Source: an uncultured Eubacterium sp. (lineage in GTDB: Bacteria > Bacillota > Clostridia > Lachnospirales > Lachnospiraceae). From it: a stretch of 64,000 nt of DNA. A program made the position numbers and the translations under genes. The notes below the pieces were generated by a model that was given only the letters and a program-made list of their open reading frames with translations, was not told the DNA's origin and searched no databases. The first letter of the stretch is position 1; each line of letters starts with the position of its first letter. The DNA is taken from contig CAJUHV010000007.1 in assembly GCA_910586445.1 (NCBI GenBank), positions 1-64,000 on the forward strand, in the 5' to 3' direction. Positions 54,462-63,129 of this stretch are shown piece after piece.

Positions 54462-54719
54462 TTATAAGTTTTGTTCGAAAAATGCTTTCAGGGCCTCGAT
54501 CGCAGCCTCTTCATCTTCACCGTCTGCCTGTATTGTTACAACTTCGCCTTTTTTTACGCCTAAAGACATAACCATCATAAGCTGTGTCAGTTTTTTAGTC
54601 TGGCCGTTTTTGGTAATTGTCAGTGTAGAAGTAAATTTCTTTGCCTCCTTTACCAGTAAGCCTGCCGGCCTTGCATGGATGCCCTGTTCGTCTTTGATTT
54701 CGTAGTTGAATTCTTTCAT
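54462..54719 (-). CDS. ptsH: HPr phosphocarrier protein, Ser46 replaced by Gln
   Basis: 85-residue phosphocarrier. The active-site His15 is in GIHARPAG. The regulatory region normally reading LKSIMGVMSLG in Bacillus reads LTQLMMVMSLG here, so residue 46, the HPr kinase target Ser in most Firmicutes, is Gln, and Gly49 is Met. It should serve sugar phosphotransfer, but not CcpA-type signalling through Ser46-P. Encoded just before ptsI with a GGGGAAAC-type ribosome site. Confidence 0.95.
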   Translation of the reverse strand: MKEFNYEIKDEQGIHARPAGLLVKEAKKFTSTLTITKNGQTKKLTQLMMVMSLGVKKGEVVTIQADGEDEEAAIEALKAFFEQNL

Positions 54720-54767
54720 TATGTTTCCCCTTTCACATTATAAATAGTATTCTAAAACTTTGTTGTT

Positions 54768-55613
54768 TTAAAGCTGCATGGTTTTGTCATCATCACTCAT
54801 GACACGTTCAATATGCATTGCAAGGTATCCGATTTCTACATCGCTGAGCCTGAGCTTGAAATCTTTTTCAAATTGTGAACAGATCTGCTTTGCTGTAGAA
54901 AAGGCTTCTGGAAATTTGACAGCCATATAGTCATTAATGCTGACTTTAAGCTGTTCCCCATTGATGGAGCGCACTACCATATACCGCACATGGTTCATCA
55001 GACGGTTGTAAGACGATGACGTTACGTCAATAGTATGGTGCGTGTGCTCTTCTACAAGAGATATGCATTCACGGACAGCCCTTGCGATCTGCATGGACTG
55101 GGATATATTTTCGTCTACAATCGCCGAATGGATATGCAGGGCAATATAACCGATTTCATGCTCGTCAATTTCGATCTGAAGCCTTTCCGATAACAGCTGT
55201 TTGATATATTGTGCTGTCTGGTATTCTTTCGAAAACAATATACGTATATCTTCTGTAAGCGGATTGCTGATCTGTTCTTTATTCTGGATGCGTCTTATAG
55301 CAAATTCGATATGATCTGCCATAGGAAAAAGAATGGAACGGTCAAGCTTCCCAAATTCTTTTTCAGCGTGGTTTAGTACTTCGTTGGCCATCTCCAGGCA
55401 CACAGGGGAGACCGACTGTATGATATCCTCTGCCTTGCCGCGCTCGGTGAGCTCCTGTAAGCAATACACGGTATCATTTGATCCTGTATCAATCAGTTCG
55501 TTGATTTTTCTGCCAAATGCAATGCCCTTGCCCATAATCAGATATTCTTTTGTATCTTCTGCGCCGATTCCGATCAGGGAATTGTGGTTCAATACTTTTT
55601 TTATCCTATACAT
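54768..55613 (-). CDS. BglG/LicT-family transcription antiterminator
   Basis: 281 residues: an N-terminal RNA-binding CAT domain (MYRIKKVLNHNSLIGI...EYLIMGKGIAFGRKINELI), then two PTS regulation domains. PRD1 has LFPMADHIEFAIRR and EIGYIALHIHSA; PRD2 has LMNHVRYMVVR and EIGYLAMHIERV, each with two conserved histidines for PTS-dependent phosphorylation. It lies between the IICBA gene and ptsH and most likely relieves the terminator found in that operon's leader (58024-58078). A GlcT-like role is inferred from the glucose-family IICBA. Confidence 0.93.
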   Translation of the reverse strand: MYRIKKVLNHNSLIGIGAEDTKEYLIMGKGIAFGRKINELIDTGSNDTVYCLQELTERGKAEDIIQSVSPVCLEMANEVLNHAEKEFGKLDRSILFPMADHIEFAIRRIQNKEQISNPLTEDIRILFSKEYQTAQYIKQLLSERLQIEIDEHEIGYIALHIHSAIVDENISQSMQIARAVRECISLVEEHTHHTIDVTSSSYNRLMNHVRYMVVRSINGEQLKVSINDYMAVKFPEAFSTAKQICSQFEKDFKLRLSDVEIGYLAMHIERVMSDDDKTMQL

Positions 55614-55681
55614 ATCACATATCTCTTTCCAGTTTAGATTGTTTTGTCTTAGGCACTTAATTTATAACTATATATTGTTTA

Positions 55682-57856
55682 TTATTCATATAAATCTATT
55701 GCAAACAATGCTTCGCCTGCTTGGATCGGGCCTTCTTTTAACAGCCTGATCTTCTGGCTGTCATCCAGTTGTGTGTATAAAATTGGTGAGACAATAGATG
55801 GAGCATTTTCTGTCAGATAGTTAAGGTCAAGTTTTAACAACGGATCGCCTTTTTTTACGTGCTGACCGCCCGTTACAAGAGATTCAAATCCTTCTCCGTT
55901 TAGCTTGACAGTGTCGATACCGATATGGAGCAGAAGGCTGACCCCGGAATCCGTTATGAATCCGACGGCGTGTTTTGTATCAAAGACAAAGGCGACTTCA
56001 CCGTCTTCTGGGGCACGTACATAGGCATCCTGTGGAGTCACGACAGCACCATCGCCCATCATCCGCTGTGCAAAAGCCTCATCCGGCGCAGTAGACAGAT
56101 CTGCGGCTGTGCCGTTTACCGGGCTGGATATAATAATGGAAGACGTTACTTTTCGTTCTGTTTCTTCTTTCTGCGCCGGCTGCGTGGCAGGCGCTGAATC
56201 TTTAGAGGCAGATGTCTCAAGGGTATCTGGTGCAGATTCCAGATAATCCTCCAGATTGGATTTGATCACCGTTACATGCGGGCCGTAGATGACCTGTACG
56301 CCGCTGCCTTTGTGGATAACGCCGGAAGCACCGGTTGCTTTTAAGGCTGTATCATTGATCAGAGACGGATCTAAGACTGTGCAGCGCAGCCTTGTAGCGC
56401 AGCAGTCTACGTCACTGATATTTTCCCTGCCGCCGAGGCCTTTTGTAATAGCGGCGCTGACAGCATCTTCTGAAGAAGCACGGCTTAGAGCTGTTTGATT
56501 TTTTTCTTTGGGGGTATCGGCATCAGCTCTTCGATATAGTTTTGTTTCGGCATCGTCCTCTTCACGTCCCGGCGTTTTCAAGTCAAACTTTTTAATCAGT
56601 ATTTTGAAGATAAAATAATATAAGAAGAAATACACGATTCCGACTGGTACAGTTATAATCCAGCTGGTCTTTGCATTGCCCTGTAATATGCCGAACAGGA
56701 AAAAGTCCAGAAAACCGCCGGAAAAAGTCAGCCCGACTGCAATATTAAGCATATGTGCAATCATGTAAGCACTTCCGGCGAGTACTACCTGTACGGCAAA
56801 CAGTACCGGAGCCGCAAATAGGAACGAGAATTCCAGAGGTTCTGTAATGCCTGCTGCCATACACGCCAGTGCAGCTGATAAAAGCAGTCCGCCGGCAGCT
56901 TTTTTCTTCTCGGGCTTTGCACATTGATACATTGCCAGTGCAGCCCCCGGAAGGCCGAAAATCATAAAGATAAATTCACCCGAAAAATATCTCGTTGCAT
57001 CTGCGCTGAAATGGGCAGCATTTGCAGAATCAGCAAGCTGTGCAAAGAAAATATTCTGCCCGCCCTGTACCATCTGTCCGGCAACTTCCATCGTGCCGCC
57101 TGCGGCAGTCTGCCAGAACGGCATATAAAATACATGGTGGAGGCCGAAAGGAATCAATGCTCTTTTTATCATTCCAAAGATCAATGTTCCGATGTATCCC
57201 GATCCAGTTACCAGTCCGCCCAGAGCATAAATGCCATTTTGGACAGCCGGCCATAGGAAATACATTAAAATACCTACAAACATATAAACAGCAGTAGAAA
57301 TAATCGGGACAAATCTGGTTCCGCCAAAAAAGGACAGTGCATTCGGCAGCTGTATCCGGTAAAATTTGTTGTGGAGCGCAGCAACGCCGAGTCCTACAAT
57401 GATGCCGCCGAAAATACCCATCTGCAGTGTCTGGATGCCGCAGGCAGCAGTGATCGTGCCTTCCAGCACATCGTCAGCGGTCTGGCCGTTATCTAAGATT
57501 GTTCCGCTGATTGTCAGCATAGCGTTGATTGTGGTATTCATAACAAAATAGGCAATTACTGCCGATAATGCGGATACTTCTTTTTCTTTCTTTGCCATGC
57601 CTATGGCAGTGCCTACAGCGAAAATCAAGGGCAGGTTGTCAAAAATGGCACTTCCTACTTTATTCATGATCACAAACAGTGAGTGCAGAAGCGTTCCGCT
57701 GCCTAATATGGCTGTAAGTCCGTATGTCTTAATGGCTGCAGTATCTGTAAAAGAACTCCCGATACCAAGCAGCAGTCCTGCGACCGGGAGGATTGCGATG
57801 GGGAGCATGAAGCTTCGCCCGACACGCTGTAAAACACCAAAAATTTTGTCTTTCAT
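55682..57856 (-). CDS. PTS glucose/N-acetylglucosamine-family transporter, EIICBA
   Basis: 724 residues from ATG 57856 (AAGGAG upstream). The IIC membrane domain (~1-400) has MKDKIFGVLQRVGRSFMLPIAILPVAGLLLGIGSSF and the motif KRALIPFGLHHVFYMPFW. IIB has the phospho-Cys in DVDCCATRLRC (~480). IIA has VGFITDSGVSLLLHIGIDTVKL with the active His (~655). Glucose, GlcNAc or maltose-type sugars are all possible. The open frame extends upstream to 58048, but this runs through the leader terminator and is not coding. First gene of the PTS operon. Confidence 0.93.
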   Translation of the reverse strand: MKDKIFGVLQRVGRSFMLPIAILPVAGLLLGIGSSFTDTAAIKTYGLTAILGSGTLLHSLFVIMNKVGSAIFDNLPLIFAVGTAIGMAKKEKEVSALSAVIAYFVMNTTINAMLTISGTILDNGQTADDVLEGTITAACGIQTLQMGIFGGIIVGLGVAALHNKFYRIQLPNALSFFGGTRFVPIISTAVYMFVGILMYFLWPAVQNGIYALGGLVTGSGYIGTLIFGMIKRALIPFGLHHVFYMPFWQTAAGGTMEVAGQMVQGGQNIFFAQLADSANAAHFSADATRYFSGEFIFMIFGLPGAALAMYQCAKPEKKKAAGGLLLSAALACMAAGITEPLEFSFLFAAPVLFAVQVVLAGSAYMIAHMLNIAVGLTFSGGFLDFFLFGILQGNAKTSWIITVPVGIVYFFLYYFIFKILIKKFDLKTPGREEDDAETKLYRRADADTPKEKNQTALSRASSEDAVSAAITKGLGGRENISDVDCCATRLRCTVLDPSLINDTALKATGASGVIHKGSGVQVIYGPHVTVIKSNLEDYLESAPDTLETSASKDSAPATQPAQKEETERKVTSSIIISSPVNGTAADLSTAPDEAFAQRMMGDGAVVTPQDAYVRAPEDGEVAFVFDTKHAVGFITDSGVSLLLHIGIDTVKLNGEGFESLVTGGQHVKKGDPLLKLDLNYLTENAPSIVSPILYTQLDDSQKIRLLKEGPIQAGEALFAIDLYE

Positions 57857-57921
57857 TTTACGGTAACTCCTTCTGATCGATAATTTATACTGACGGGCAG
57901 TAAAATTTGCTGGTAACACCG

Positions 57922-57974
57922 ACTCACGAGCGTTAATGTTTAAAACGATATGGAAAACTTCATTGCTCGTGAGT
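57922..57974. promoter_or_regulatory. Inverted repeat in the PTS leader
   Basis: ACTCACGAGC (57923-57932 with one flanking base) and GCTCGTGAGT (57965-57974) are perfect 10-bp arms 32 bp apart, between the leader terminator and the ribosome site. No T tract follows, so a second regulatory stem or protein site is more likely than a terminator. Confidence 0.5.
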
Positions 57975-58023
57975 ATAATAGGCTGAATATGTACCGGTGT
58001 ATCCTTGCCGGCCATTTTTTGCA

Positions 58024-58078
58024 CAAAAAAAGACATTAACACACACAAACAACAACGTAGTTATGTATAGTTAATGCC
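58024..58078 (-). terminator. Leader terminator controlling the PTS operon
   Basis: On the minus strand GGCATTAAC (58070-58078) pairs with GTTAATGTC (58032-58040), followed by seven T. It lies about 25 nt after the predicted start and 170 nt before the IICBA gene, the layout of BglG-type antitermination. The antiterminator target would overlap its first arm; I cannot define it exactly. Confidence 0.7.
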
Positions 58079-58108
58079 TCGTTTGAGTTACACACTATAA
58101 ACAATAAT

Positions 58109-58137
58109 ACCTTAGCATTTTGTGACAAATTTGTCAA
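58109..58137 (-). promoter_or_regulatory. Promoter of the PTS operon
   Basis: Minus strand TTGACA (58132-58137), 17-bp spacer, TAAGGT (58109-58114). The weak -10 is followed by TATTATT. Confidence 0.65.
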
Positions 58138-58307
58138 GTATTTTTCTATAGTTTGTGCGGCATCAGACAATAAATTGTTTAATGTATATAAAAATCCAGG
58201 AGATTAAATGTGCGGATTATGCATTTTGGTATATTTAGGTACGTATGTAGTACGAATGTGCGTCTGCACATAATTATGGCAGCGTAATTTTGGAAGTTAA
58301 AGGGATG

Positions 58308-58343
58308 GCACATCTTGTAGAAAGCATTGTTCAAACACGCTCC
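58308..58343 (+). repeat. Solo right terminus of the palindromic repeat
   Basis: GCACATCTTGTAGAAAGC followed by ATTGTTCAAACACGCTCC equals the last 36 bp of the element with four changes. It ends 9 bp before the TATAAT of the next gene, so its TTGTTC/TTCAAA sequence occupies the -35 region. Confidence 0.8.
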
Positions 58344-58357
58344 GGTTGTGTTATAAT
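58330..58357 (+). promoter_or_regulatory. Promoter of the DUF6056-like gene, -35 inside a repeat end
   Basis: Extended -10 TGTTATAAT with TATAAT at 58352-58357. The best -35, TTCAAA (58330-58335, 16-bp spacer), lies inside the repeat terminus. Confidence 0.65.
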
Positions 58358-58434
58358 CTGAATAACTGTCAATAGATGTGAGTACCATTTTTAATCAGAA
58401 TATACATTATAATAAGGAAAGAAAGGGGTTAAGC

Positions 58435-59787
58435 ATGAAAAAAATAAATATTACGAAAACGATGTCTGTGTCCGCAGTCATTGTTCTTGCAGCGTGTATG
58501 TTTGTGATCAATTATCTGTCACCGTATATTGCAGATGATTATATAAGCCTTTCCCATAAGGTCTGGGGCACAGGCCGAAAGATATCTGGTTTTGGAGATT
58601 TCTGCCGTTCGATCTATAATTTTTATTTAAACTGGGGCGGGCGCGTTGAGGGAACAGTATGCGCTGCAATATTTTCGTATCTGCCGCCGGCGGTGTTTGA
58701 CCTGTTCAATACACTGTGTTATATGATAGTGACGCTTTTGATTTATCTGATCTGCAGGGGAGATCAGACAGACAATCTGCCGCTGTATCTGGGCATCCAT
58801 GTGCTGCTGTGGGTATTTGTGCCTGATTATGGGCAGATTATGTTCTGGATGTGCGGAAGTGCCAACTATCTGTGGGCTTCTGTCTGGATACTGCTTTTAT
58901 TGTATTTTTACCGCCGCTATACGATTTCAAATGGGACGCTGTTTGCAGGGAGGGCATACAGTATTCCGGCATTTCTGCTGGGATTTCTCGCAGGAGCGGC
59001 AATGGAAAATATGAGTGCCGGCATGCTTGTTATATTGACGCTTCATATTGCTTTTTACTATAAATATAAATACAAAATACATCTGCCGGTTCTGGCCTCT
59101 TATCTAGGCAGCCTGCTGGGATTTGCATTTCTGGTGCTTGCTCCCGGCAATTCTGCCCGTTCCAAAGAGGAAATTGAGTTATCGGTTTTGTTTAAGTTTT
59201 TTGTAATCTGTTATTACTGGGCTATGTTTATAGGCGTGATTGGTATTTTGTGGCTTGTGTTAAATGTAATTATAAAAGCGGTACTGCCGCACGATGACCG
59301 GAAGGCTGCGTGTGAGTCGCTGCTTTATATGTGCGGCGCTGCTGCCGCTGCCTACTGCATGCTGGCGGCACCGTCTTCACCGGAACGCACATGGTATATT
59401 GTATGTGTCTACGCGCTGACTGCGGCGGGGATTTTATATAGTGCGCTGCTGCCGTGCCAGACAGCATTGATACGTAAAGCGGCGGGACTTGCCGCTTCCG
59501 GTGCAATGGTGCTGCTGCTTGTATCGATGGCAGATACGATGTATGCAAGCTATGAAATATCTGTCCAGACAAAAGAGCGTGAGGCATATATTATGGAACA
59601 AAAGGCATTGGGAAATATGAATCTGGAAGTTCCTGTGATTACACATAAATATCCGCTGCGTGCACACCACGATGTCCTGACAGGTCTTTCTGATCTGACG
59701 GCTGATGCAGATTTTTGGATTAATGAGGCGGCGGCAGATTATTTTGGGGTGGATTCTATAGTCGGGACAGCGGGGGAAGTCCGCTGA
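58435..59787 (+). CDS. Polytopic membrane protein (DUF6056-like)
   Basis: 450 residues from ATG 58435 (AAAGGGG upstream). About nine to ten membrane helices; after the first comes YLSPYIADDYISLSHKVWG, an acidic pair in the first outside loop, and NWGGRVEGTVCAAIFSYLPP, the pattern of the DUF6056 family. Family members are thought to be GT-C-type transferases or polymerases of surface glycans, without proof. It is a stand-alone gene with its own promoter. Confidence 0.65.
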   Translation: MKKINITKTMSVSAVIVLAACMFVINYLSPYIADDYISLSHKVWGTGRKISGFGDFCRSIYNFYLNWGGRVEGTVCAAIFSYLPPAVFDLFNTLCYMIVTLLIYLICRGDQTDNLPLYLGIHVLLWVFVPDYGQIMFWMCGSANYLWASVWILLLLYFYRRYTISNGTLFAGRAYSIPAFLLGFLAGAAMENMSAGMLVILTLHIAFYYKYKYKIHLPVLASYLGSLLGFAFLVLAPGNSARSKEEIELSVLFKFFVICYYWAMFIGVIGILWLVLNVIIKAVLPHDDRKAACESLLYMCGAAAAAYCMLAAPSSPERTWYIVCVYALTAAGILYSALLPCQTALIRKAAGLAASGAMVLLLVSMADTMYASYEISVQTKEREAYIMEQKALGNMNLEVPVITHKYPLRAHHDVLTGLSDLTADADFWINEAAADYFGVDSIVGTAGEVR

Positions 59788-59867
59788 AGGCTTTTATAGA
59801 ATTTGGCGCAGTACTGCTTATGATGAAAAATATTCATTTATAAAATGAAAAATTCTCACACTTTCAC

Positions 59868-59896
59868 TTTACAATATGCCCATATGAAATTATAAT
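59868..59896 (+). promoter_or_regulatory. Promoter of porGDAB
   Basis: TTTACA (59868-59873), 17-bp spacer, perfect TATAAT (59891-59896), about 40 bp before porG. Confidence 0.85.
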
Positions 59897-59939
59897 AAAT
59901 GACGTTGAGAAAAAGCATTATGATAAAGGAGATATGAAA

Positions 59940-60545
59940 ATGAGCAGTGGACTTGAAATCAGATGGCATGGCAGGGGCGGCCAGGGAGCAAAGACAGCGG
60001 CATTGTTATTAGCAGATGCAGCATTTAAAACCGGGCAGTATGTGCAGGGATTTCCAGAGTACGGGCCGGAGCGCATGGGAGCGCCGATTACTGCGTATAA
60101 CAGAATCAGCAGGGAGCCGATCCGTGTACATTCCAATATTTATACCCCGGATCTGGTGATGGTCGTAGACGAGACATTACTTCATTCCGTTGATGTGACC
60201 GCAGGCTTAAAAAAGGATGGCGCGATTATTATCAATACTCCAAAGTCAAGAGATGAGATACTCCCGTTATTAAACGGTTATAAAGGCGGCGTCTATACCA
60301 TTGATGCAAGAAAGATTTCGGAAGAGACATTAGGCAAAAATTTCCCGAACTCTCCGATGCTTGCAGCAGCAGTAGCTGTCAGCAGGGTAATGGAAAAAGA
60401 AGCGTTTTTAAAAGAAATGCAGGTTTCATATGAGCATAAATTTGCCAAAAAGCGCGAGGTGATCAAAGGCAATATGATGGCATTATCCATGACATTCGAC
60501 TGCTTGGAAGAAGCGTTAAAAAACAGTGTCAGAAAGAGTGCTTAA
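59940..60545 (+). CDS. porG: Pyruvate/2-oxoacid:ferredoxin oxidoreductase, gamma subunit
   Basis: 201-residue gamma subunit of the four-subunit oxidoreductase that converts pyruvate and CoA to acetyl-CoA, CO2 and reduced ferredoxin. IRWHGRGGQGAKTAALLLADAA is the family's start, followed by GFPEYGPERMGAPITAYNRIS. ATG 59940 is 8 nt from AAGGAG (59926-59931); ATG 59934 is only 2 nt away and unlikely. First gene of porG-porD-porA-porB. The 2-oxoacid could also be 2-ketoisovalerate; pyruvate is the commoner case. Confidence 0.9.
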   Translation: MSSGLEIRWHGRGGQGAKTAALLLADAAFKTGQYVQGFPEYGPERMGAPITAYNRISREPIRVHSNIYTPDLVMVVDETLLHSVDVTAGLKKDGAIIINTPKSRDEILPLLNGYKGGVYTIDARKISEETLGKNFPNSPMLAAAVAVSRVMEKEAFLKEMQVSYEHKFAKKREVIKGNMMALSMTFDCLEEALKNSVRKSA

Positions 60546-60618
60546 CGAAAACCAGGTGAAAAGGCGGACAATGAAAAAGGCAGAAAAAGCCGTACAATAA
60601 ATGGAGAATACATAAAAA

Positions 60619-60921
60619 ATGAGAACAGATGTACATAAAATTAACGAGCAGACAAAGCATCAAGACCTTACAGAGGGCCTGATGATGTTTGCTGCGGGGA
60701 CTTCAAAATATTTTCATACCGGTGAGTGGAGAACGAGTACGCCGGTATTTCACAAAGACAAATGTAAGCAGTGCATGCTCTGTGTGCCGGTCTGCCCGGA
60801 TTCCAGCATTCCGGTTCGAGATGGCATGAGAGAAGACTTTGACTACGACCACTGCAAAGGCTGCGGCATATGTGCCAAGGTCTGTCCGTTTGATGCAATC
60901 GAGATGAAGGAGGGATTATAA
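60619..60921 (+). CDS. porD: 2-oxoacid:ferredoxin oxidoreductase, delta (ferredoxin-like) subunit
   Basis: 100 residues carrying two 4Fe-4S motifs: CKQCMLCVPVCP and CKGCGICAKVCP. It relays electrons from the TPP site to external ferredoxin. It lies 73 bp after porG and 2 bp before porA, with no other gene between. Confidence 0.93.
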   Translation: MRTDVHKINEQTKHQDLTEGLMMFAAGTSKYFHTGEWRTSTPVFHKDKCKQCMLCVPVCPDSSIPVRDGMREDFDYDHCKGCGICAKVCPFDAIEMKEGL

Positions 60922-60923
60922 TT

Positions 60924-62105
60924 ATGGCGATTAAAGACCGTATGTCGGGGAATGAAGCGGTATCCTATGCAATCCGGCAGATCAATCCAGATGTCATGCC
61001 GGCATTTCCTATTACGCCTTCTACAGAAATTCCTCAGATGATATCTGCCTATATTGCAAATGGGGAGATGGATACGGAGTTTATCCCGGTAGAAAGCGAG
61101 CATTCTTCCATGAGTGCAGCGATCGGGGCCGAAGCGGCAGGAGCCAGGAGCCTTACTGCGACTTCTTCCGCAGGACTTGCATTGATGTGGGAGGAGCTGC
61201 TTTTGGCAGCCTCAAACCGTATGCCGATTGCGCTTGCACTCGTAAACCGTACGCTGTCAGGCCCGATTAATATTAACTGTGACCATTCGGACAGCATGGG
61301 AGCGCGTGACACAGGGTGGATTCAGATTTATGCAGAGAATAATCAAGAGGCATATGACAACTTTATACAGGCTTATCCGATTGCTGAGCATGCCGACGTG
61401 CACCTGCCGATTATGATCTGCCAGGACGGATTTATTACAAGCCATGCAGTGGAAAATATCGAGCTGTTAGAAGATGGTGCAGTAAAAAGTTTTGTCGGTG
61501 AGTATGAGCCGGAGGAATATCTGTTAAATCCTGGAAAACCGATTGCAGTCGGCCCGTATTCTGCTTCTAATTATGTGATGGAGGCAAAGAAAAATCAGGA
61601 GACCGCATTGGAAAATGCGAAAGAAGTCATTTTACAGGTCGCTGAGGAGTTTGAAAAAATATCAGGAAGAAGCTACGGATTGTTTGAAGAATACCGCACA
61701 GAGGATGCAGACTACATTATGCTGCTGATCGGCTCGGCTGCAGGTACTGCAAAGCAGGCGGTTGACGACCTGCGGGCAGAAGGGAAAAAAGCGGGCATTA
61801 TCAAGCTGCGCGTATTTCGTCCGTTCCCGGCGGCAGAATTAGCAGAAGCACTGAAAAACTGCCGGATGGCTGCGGTTTTAGACCGGTGTGAGAGCTATAA
61901 CGGCAATGGCGGGCCTCTGGGATGTGAAGTGGATGCGGCGCTTTTTAGAAATAAAGTAATGATTGAAACGGTTAATTATATCTATGGGCTTGCAGGACGT
62001 GATTTTACGGTAAATGACGTATACGATATATTCAATGAGCTGGAAGAGGCTGATCAAAACGGCTCAAAGGTTGAGCAGTATCAGTACATAGGATTACGTA
62101 AATAG
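60924..62105 (+). CDS. porA: 2-oxoacid:ferredoxin oxidoreductase, alpha subunit
   Basis: 393 residues. Features of the alpha subunit: GNEAVSYAIRQINPDVMPAFPITPSTEIPQ, EHSSMSAAIGAEAAGARSLTATSSAGLALMWEEL and ALVNRTLSGPININCDHSD, then a C-terminal domain with LLIGSAAGTAKQAVDDLR and KLRVFRPFP. It makes the pyrimidine half of the TPP site with PorB. ATTATGG start just after porD. Confidence 0.93.
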   Translation: MAIKDRMSGNEAVSYAIRQINPDVMPAFPITPSTEIPQMISAYIANGEMDTEFIPVESEHSSMSAAIGAEAAGARSLTATSSAGLALMWEELLLAASNRMPIALALVNRTLSGPININCDHSDSMGARDTGWIQIYAENNQEAYDNFIQAYPIAEHADVHLPIMICQDGFITSHAVENIELLEDGAVKSFVGEYEPEEYLLNPGKPIAVGPYSASNYVMEAKKNQETALENAKEVILQVAEEFEKISGRSYGLFEEYRTEDADYIMLLIGSAAGTAKQAVDDLRAEGKKAGIIKLRVFRPFPAAELAEALKNCRMAAVLDRCESYNGNGGPLGCEVDAALFRNKVMIETVNYIYGLAGRDFTVNDVYDIFNELEEADQNGSKVEQYQYIGLRK

Positions 62106-62115
62106 GAGGCATGTA

Positions 62116-63129
62116 GTGAGTAAGAATATACCTAGTACAGAACAAAGTACGATAGATCATAAAACAGCGCAGGGCACTTTAGGACAGCAGAAATACCGGC
62201 TGAAGGATTGGGTAAGCCAGCCAGAGCGTCTGGCACCGGGACACCGTATGTGTGCCGGGTGCGGAGCGACAATCGGCGTGCGTGCCGTGCTGCGTGCCTT
62301 GAAAAAAGACGATCATGTAGTGATCGGCAATGCAACCGGATGTTTGGAGGTGTCTTCCTACATGTATCCGTATACTGCATGGGAGGACAGTTATATACAT
62401 AATGCATTTGAAAATGCAGGAGCCACGCTCAGCGGTGTTGAGACTGCTTATAAGGCATTAAAAAAACGAGGAAAGCTGAAAGAAGAAGACACGTTTAAAT
62501 TTATAACATTCGGCGGTGACGGCGGTACATATGATATCGGTTTTCAGTCGCTCTCAGGCGCGATGGAGCGCGGGCATGACATGGTCTATGTCTGCTATGA
62601 TAACGGGGCATATATGAATACCGGCATACAGCGTTCATCTGCGACACCGATGTATGCAGATACAACGACAACCCCGGTAGGGTCAGAGTCAGACGGCAAG
62701 ATGCAGGGCCGTAAGGATCTTTCTGCGATCATTGCAGACCACAATGTGCCGTATGTCGCACAGACGACACTGACGCAGGATTTTAAAGACCTGCATTTAA
62801 AAGCGCAGAAGGCAATCTATACAAAAGGTGCCAGTTTTCTAAATATGTTAACGCCATGTCCGAGGGGATGGCGCTATGATACGCCAGATATTATGGAGAT
62901 CTGCCGGCTGGCAGTTGAGACCTGCTATTGGCCGCTGTTTGAAGTAGAAAATGGCAGATGGCACCTGTCGTATGAGCCGAAAAAGAAGCTGCCTGTCGAA
63001 GATTTCCTAAGGCCGCAGGGCAGGTTTAAGCATTTATTCCAGCCGGGCAGTGAGGGGCTGATCGCACAGTTCCAGGAAGAGGTTGACCGCAGGTGGGAAG
63101 AGCTTCAGTTTAAGTGTTCGAAAAGCTGA
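62116..63129 (+). CDS. porB: 2-oxoacid:ferredoxin oxidoreductase, beta (TPP-binding) subunit
   Basis: 337 residues starting at GTG 62116, with GGAGG 7-8 nt upstream. The TPP-binding signature GGDGGTYDIGFQSLSGAMERGHDMVYVCYDNGAYMNTG lies at ~135-170; cysteines in GHRMCAGCGA and ATGCLEV and a later TPCPRGW are the expected 4Fe-4S ligands. Last gene of the por operon. The final CSKS and stop come from the degenerate left end of a palindromic repeat. Confidence 0.93.
   Translation: MSKNIPSTEQSTIDHKTAQGTLGQQKYRLKDWVSQPERLAPGHRMCAGCGATIGVRAVLRALKKDDHVVIGNATGCLEVSSYMYPYTAWEDSYIHNAFENAGATLSGVETAYKALKKRGKLKEEDTFKFITFGGDGGTYDIGFQSLSGAMERGHDMVYVCYDNGAYMNTGIQRSSATPMYADTTTTPVGSESDGKMQGRKDLSAIIADHNVPYVAQTTLTQDFKDLHLKAQKAIYTKGASFLNMLTPCPRGWRYDTPDIMEICRLAVETCYWPLFEVENGRWHLSYEPKKKLPVEDFLRPQGRFKHLFQPGSEGLIAQFQEEVDRRWEELQFKCSKS

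Noticed and set aside
57857..58048. N-terminal extension of the PTS IICBA protein to 58048
   Set aside because: The extension would be translated from the leader terminator region; AAGGAG directly precedes ATG 57856 and IIC domains start there.
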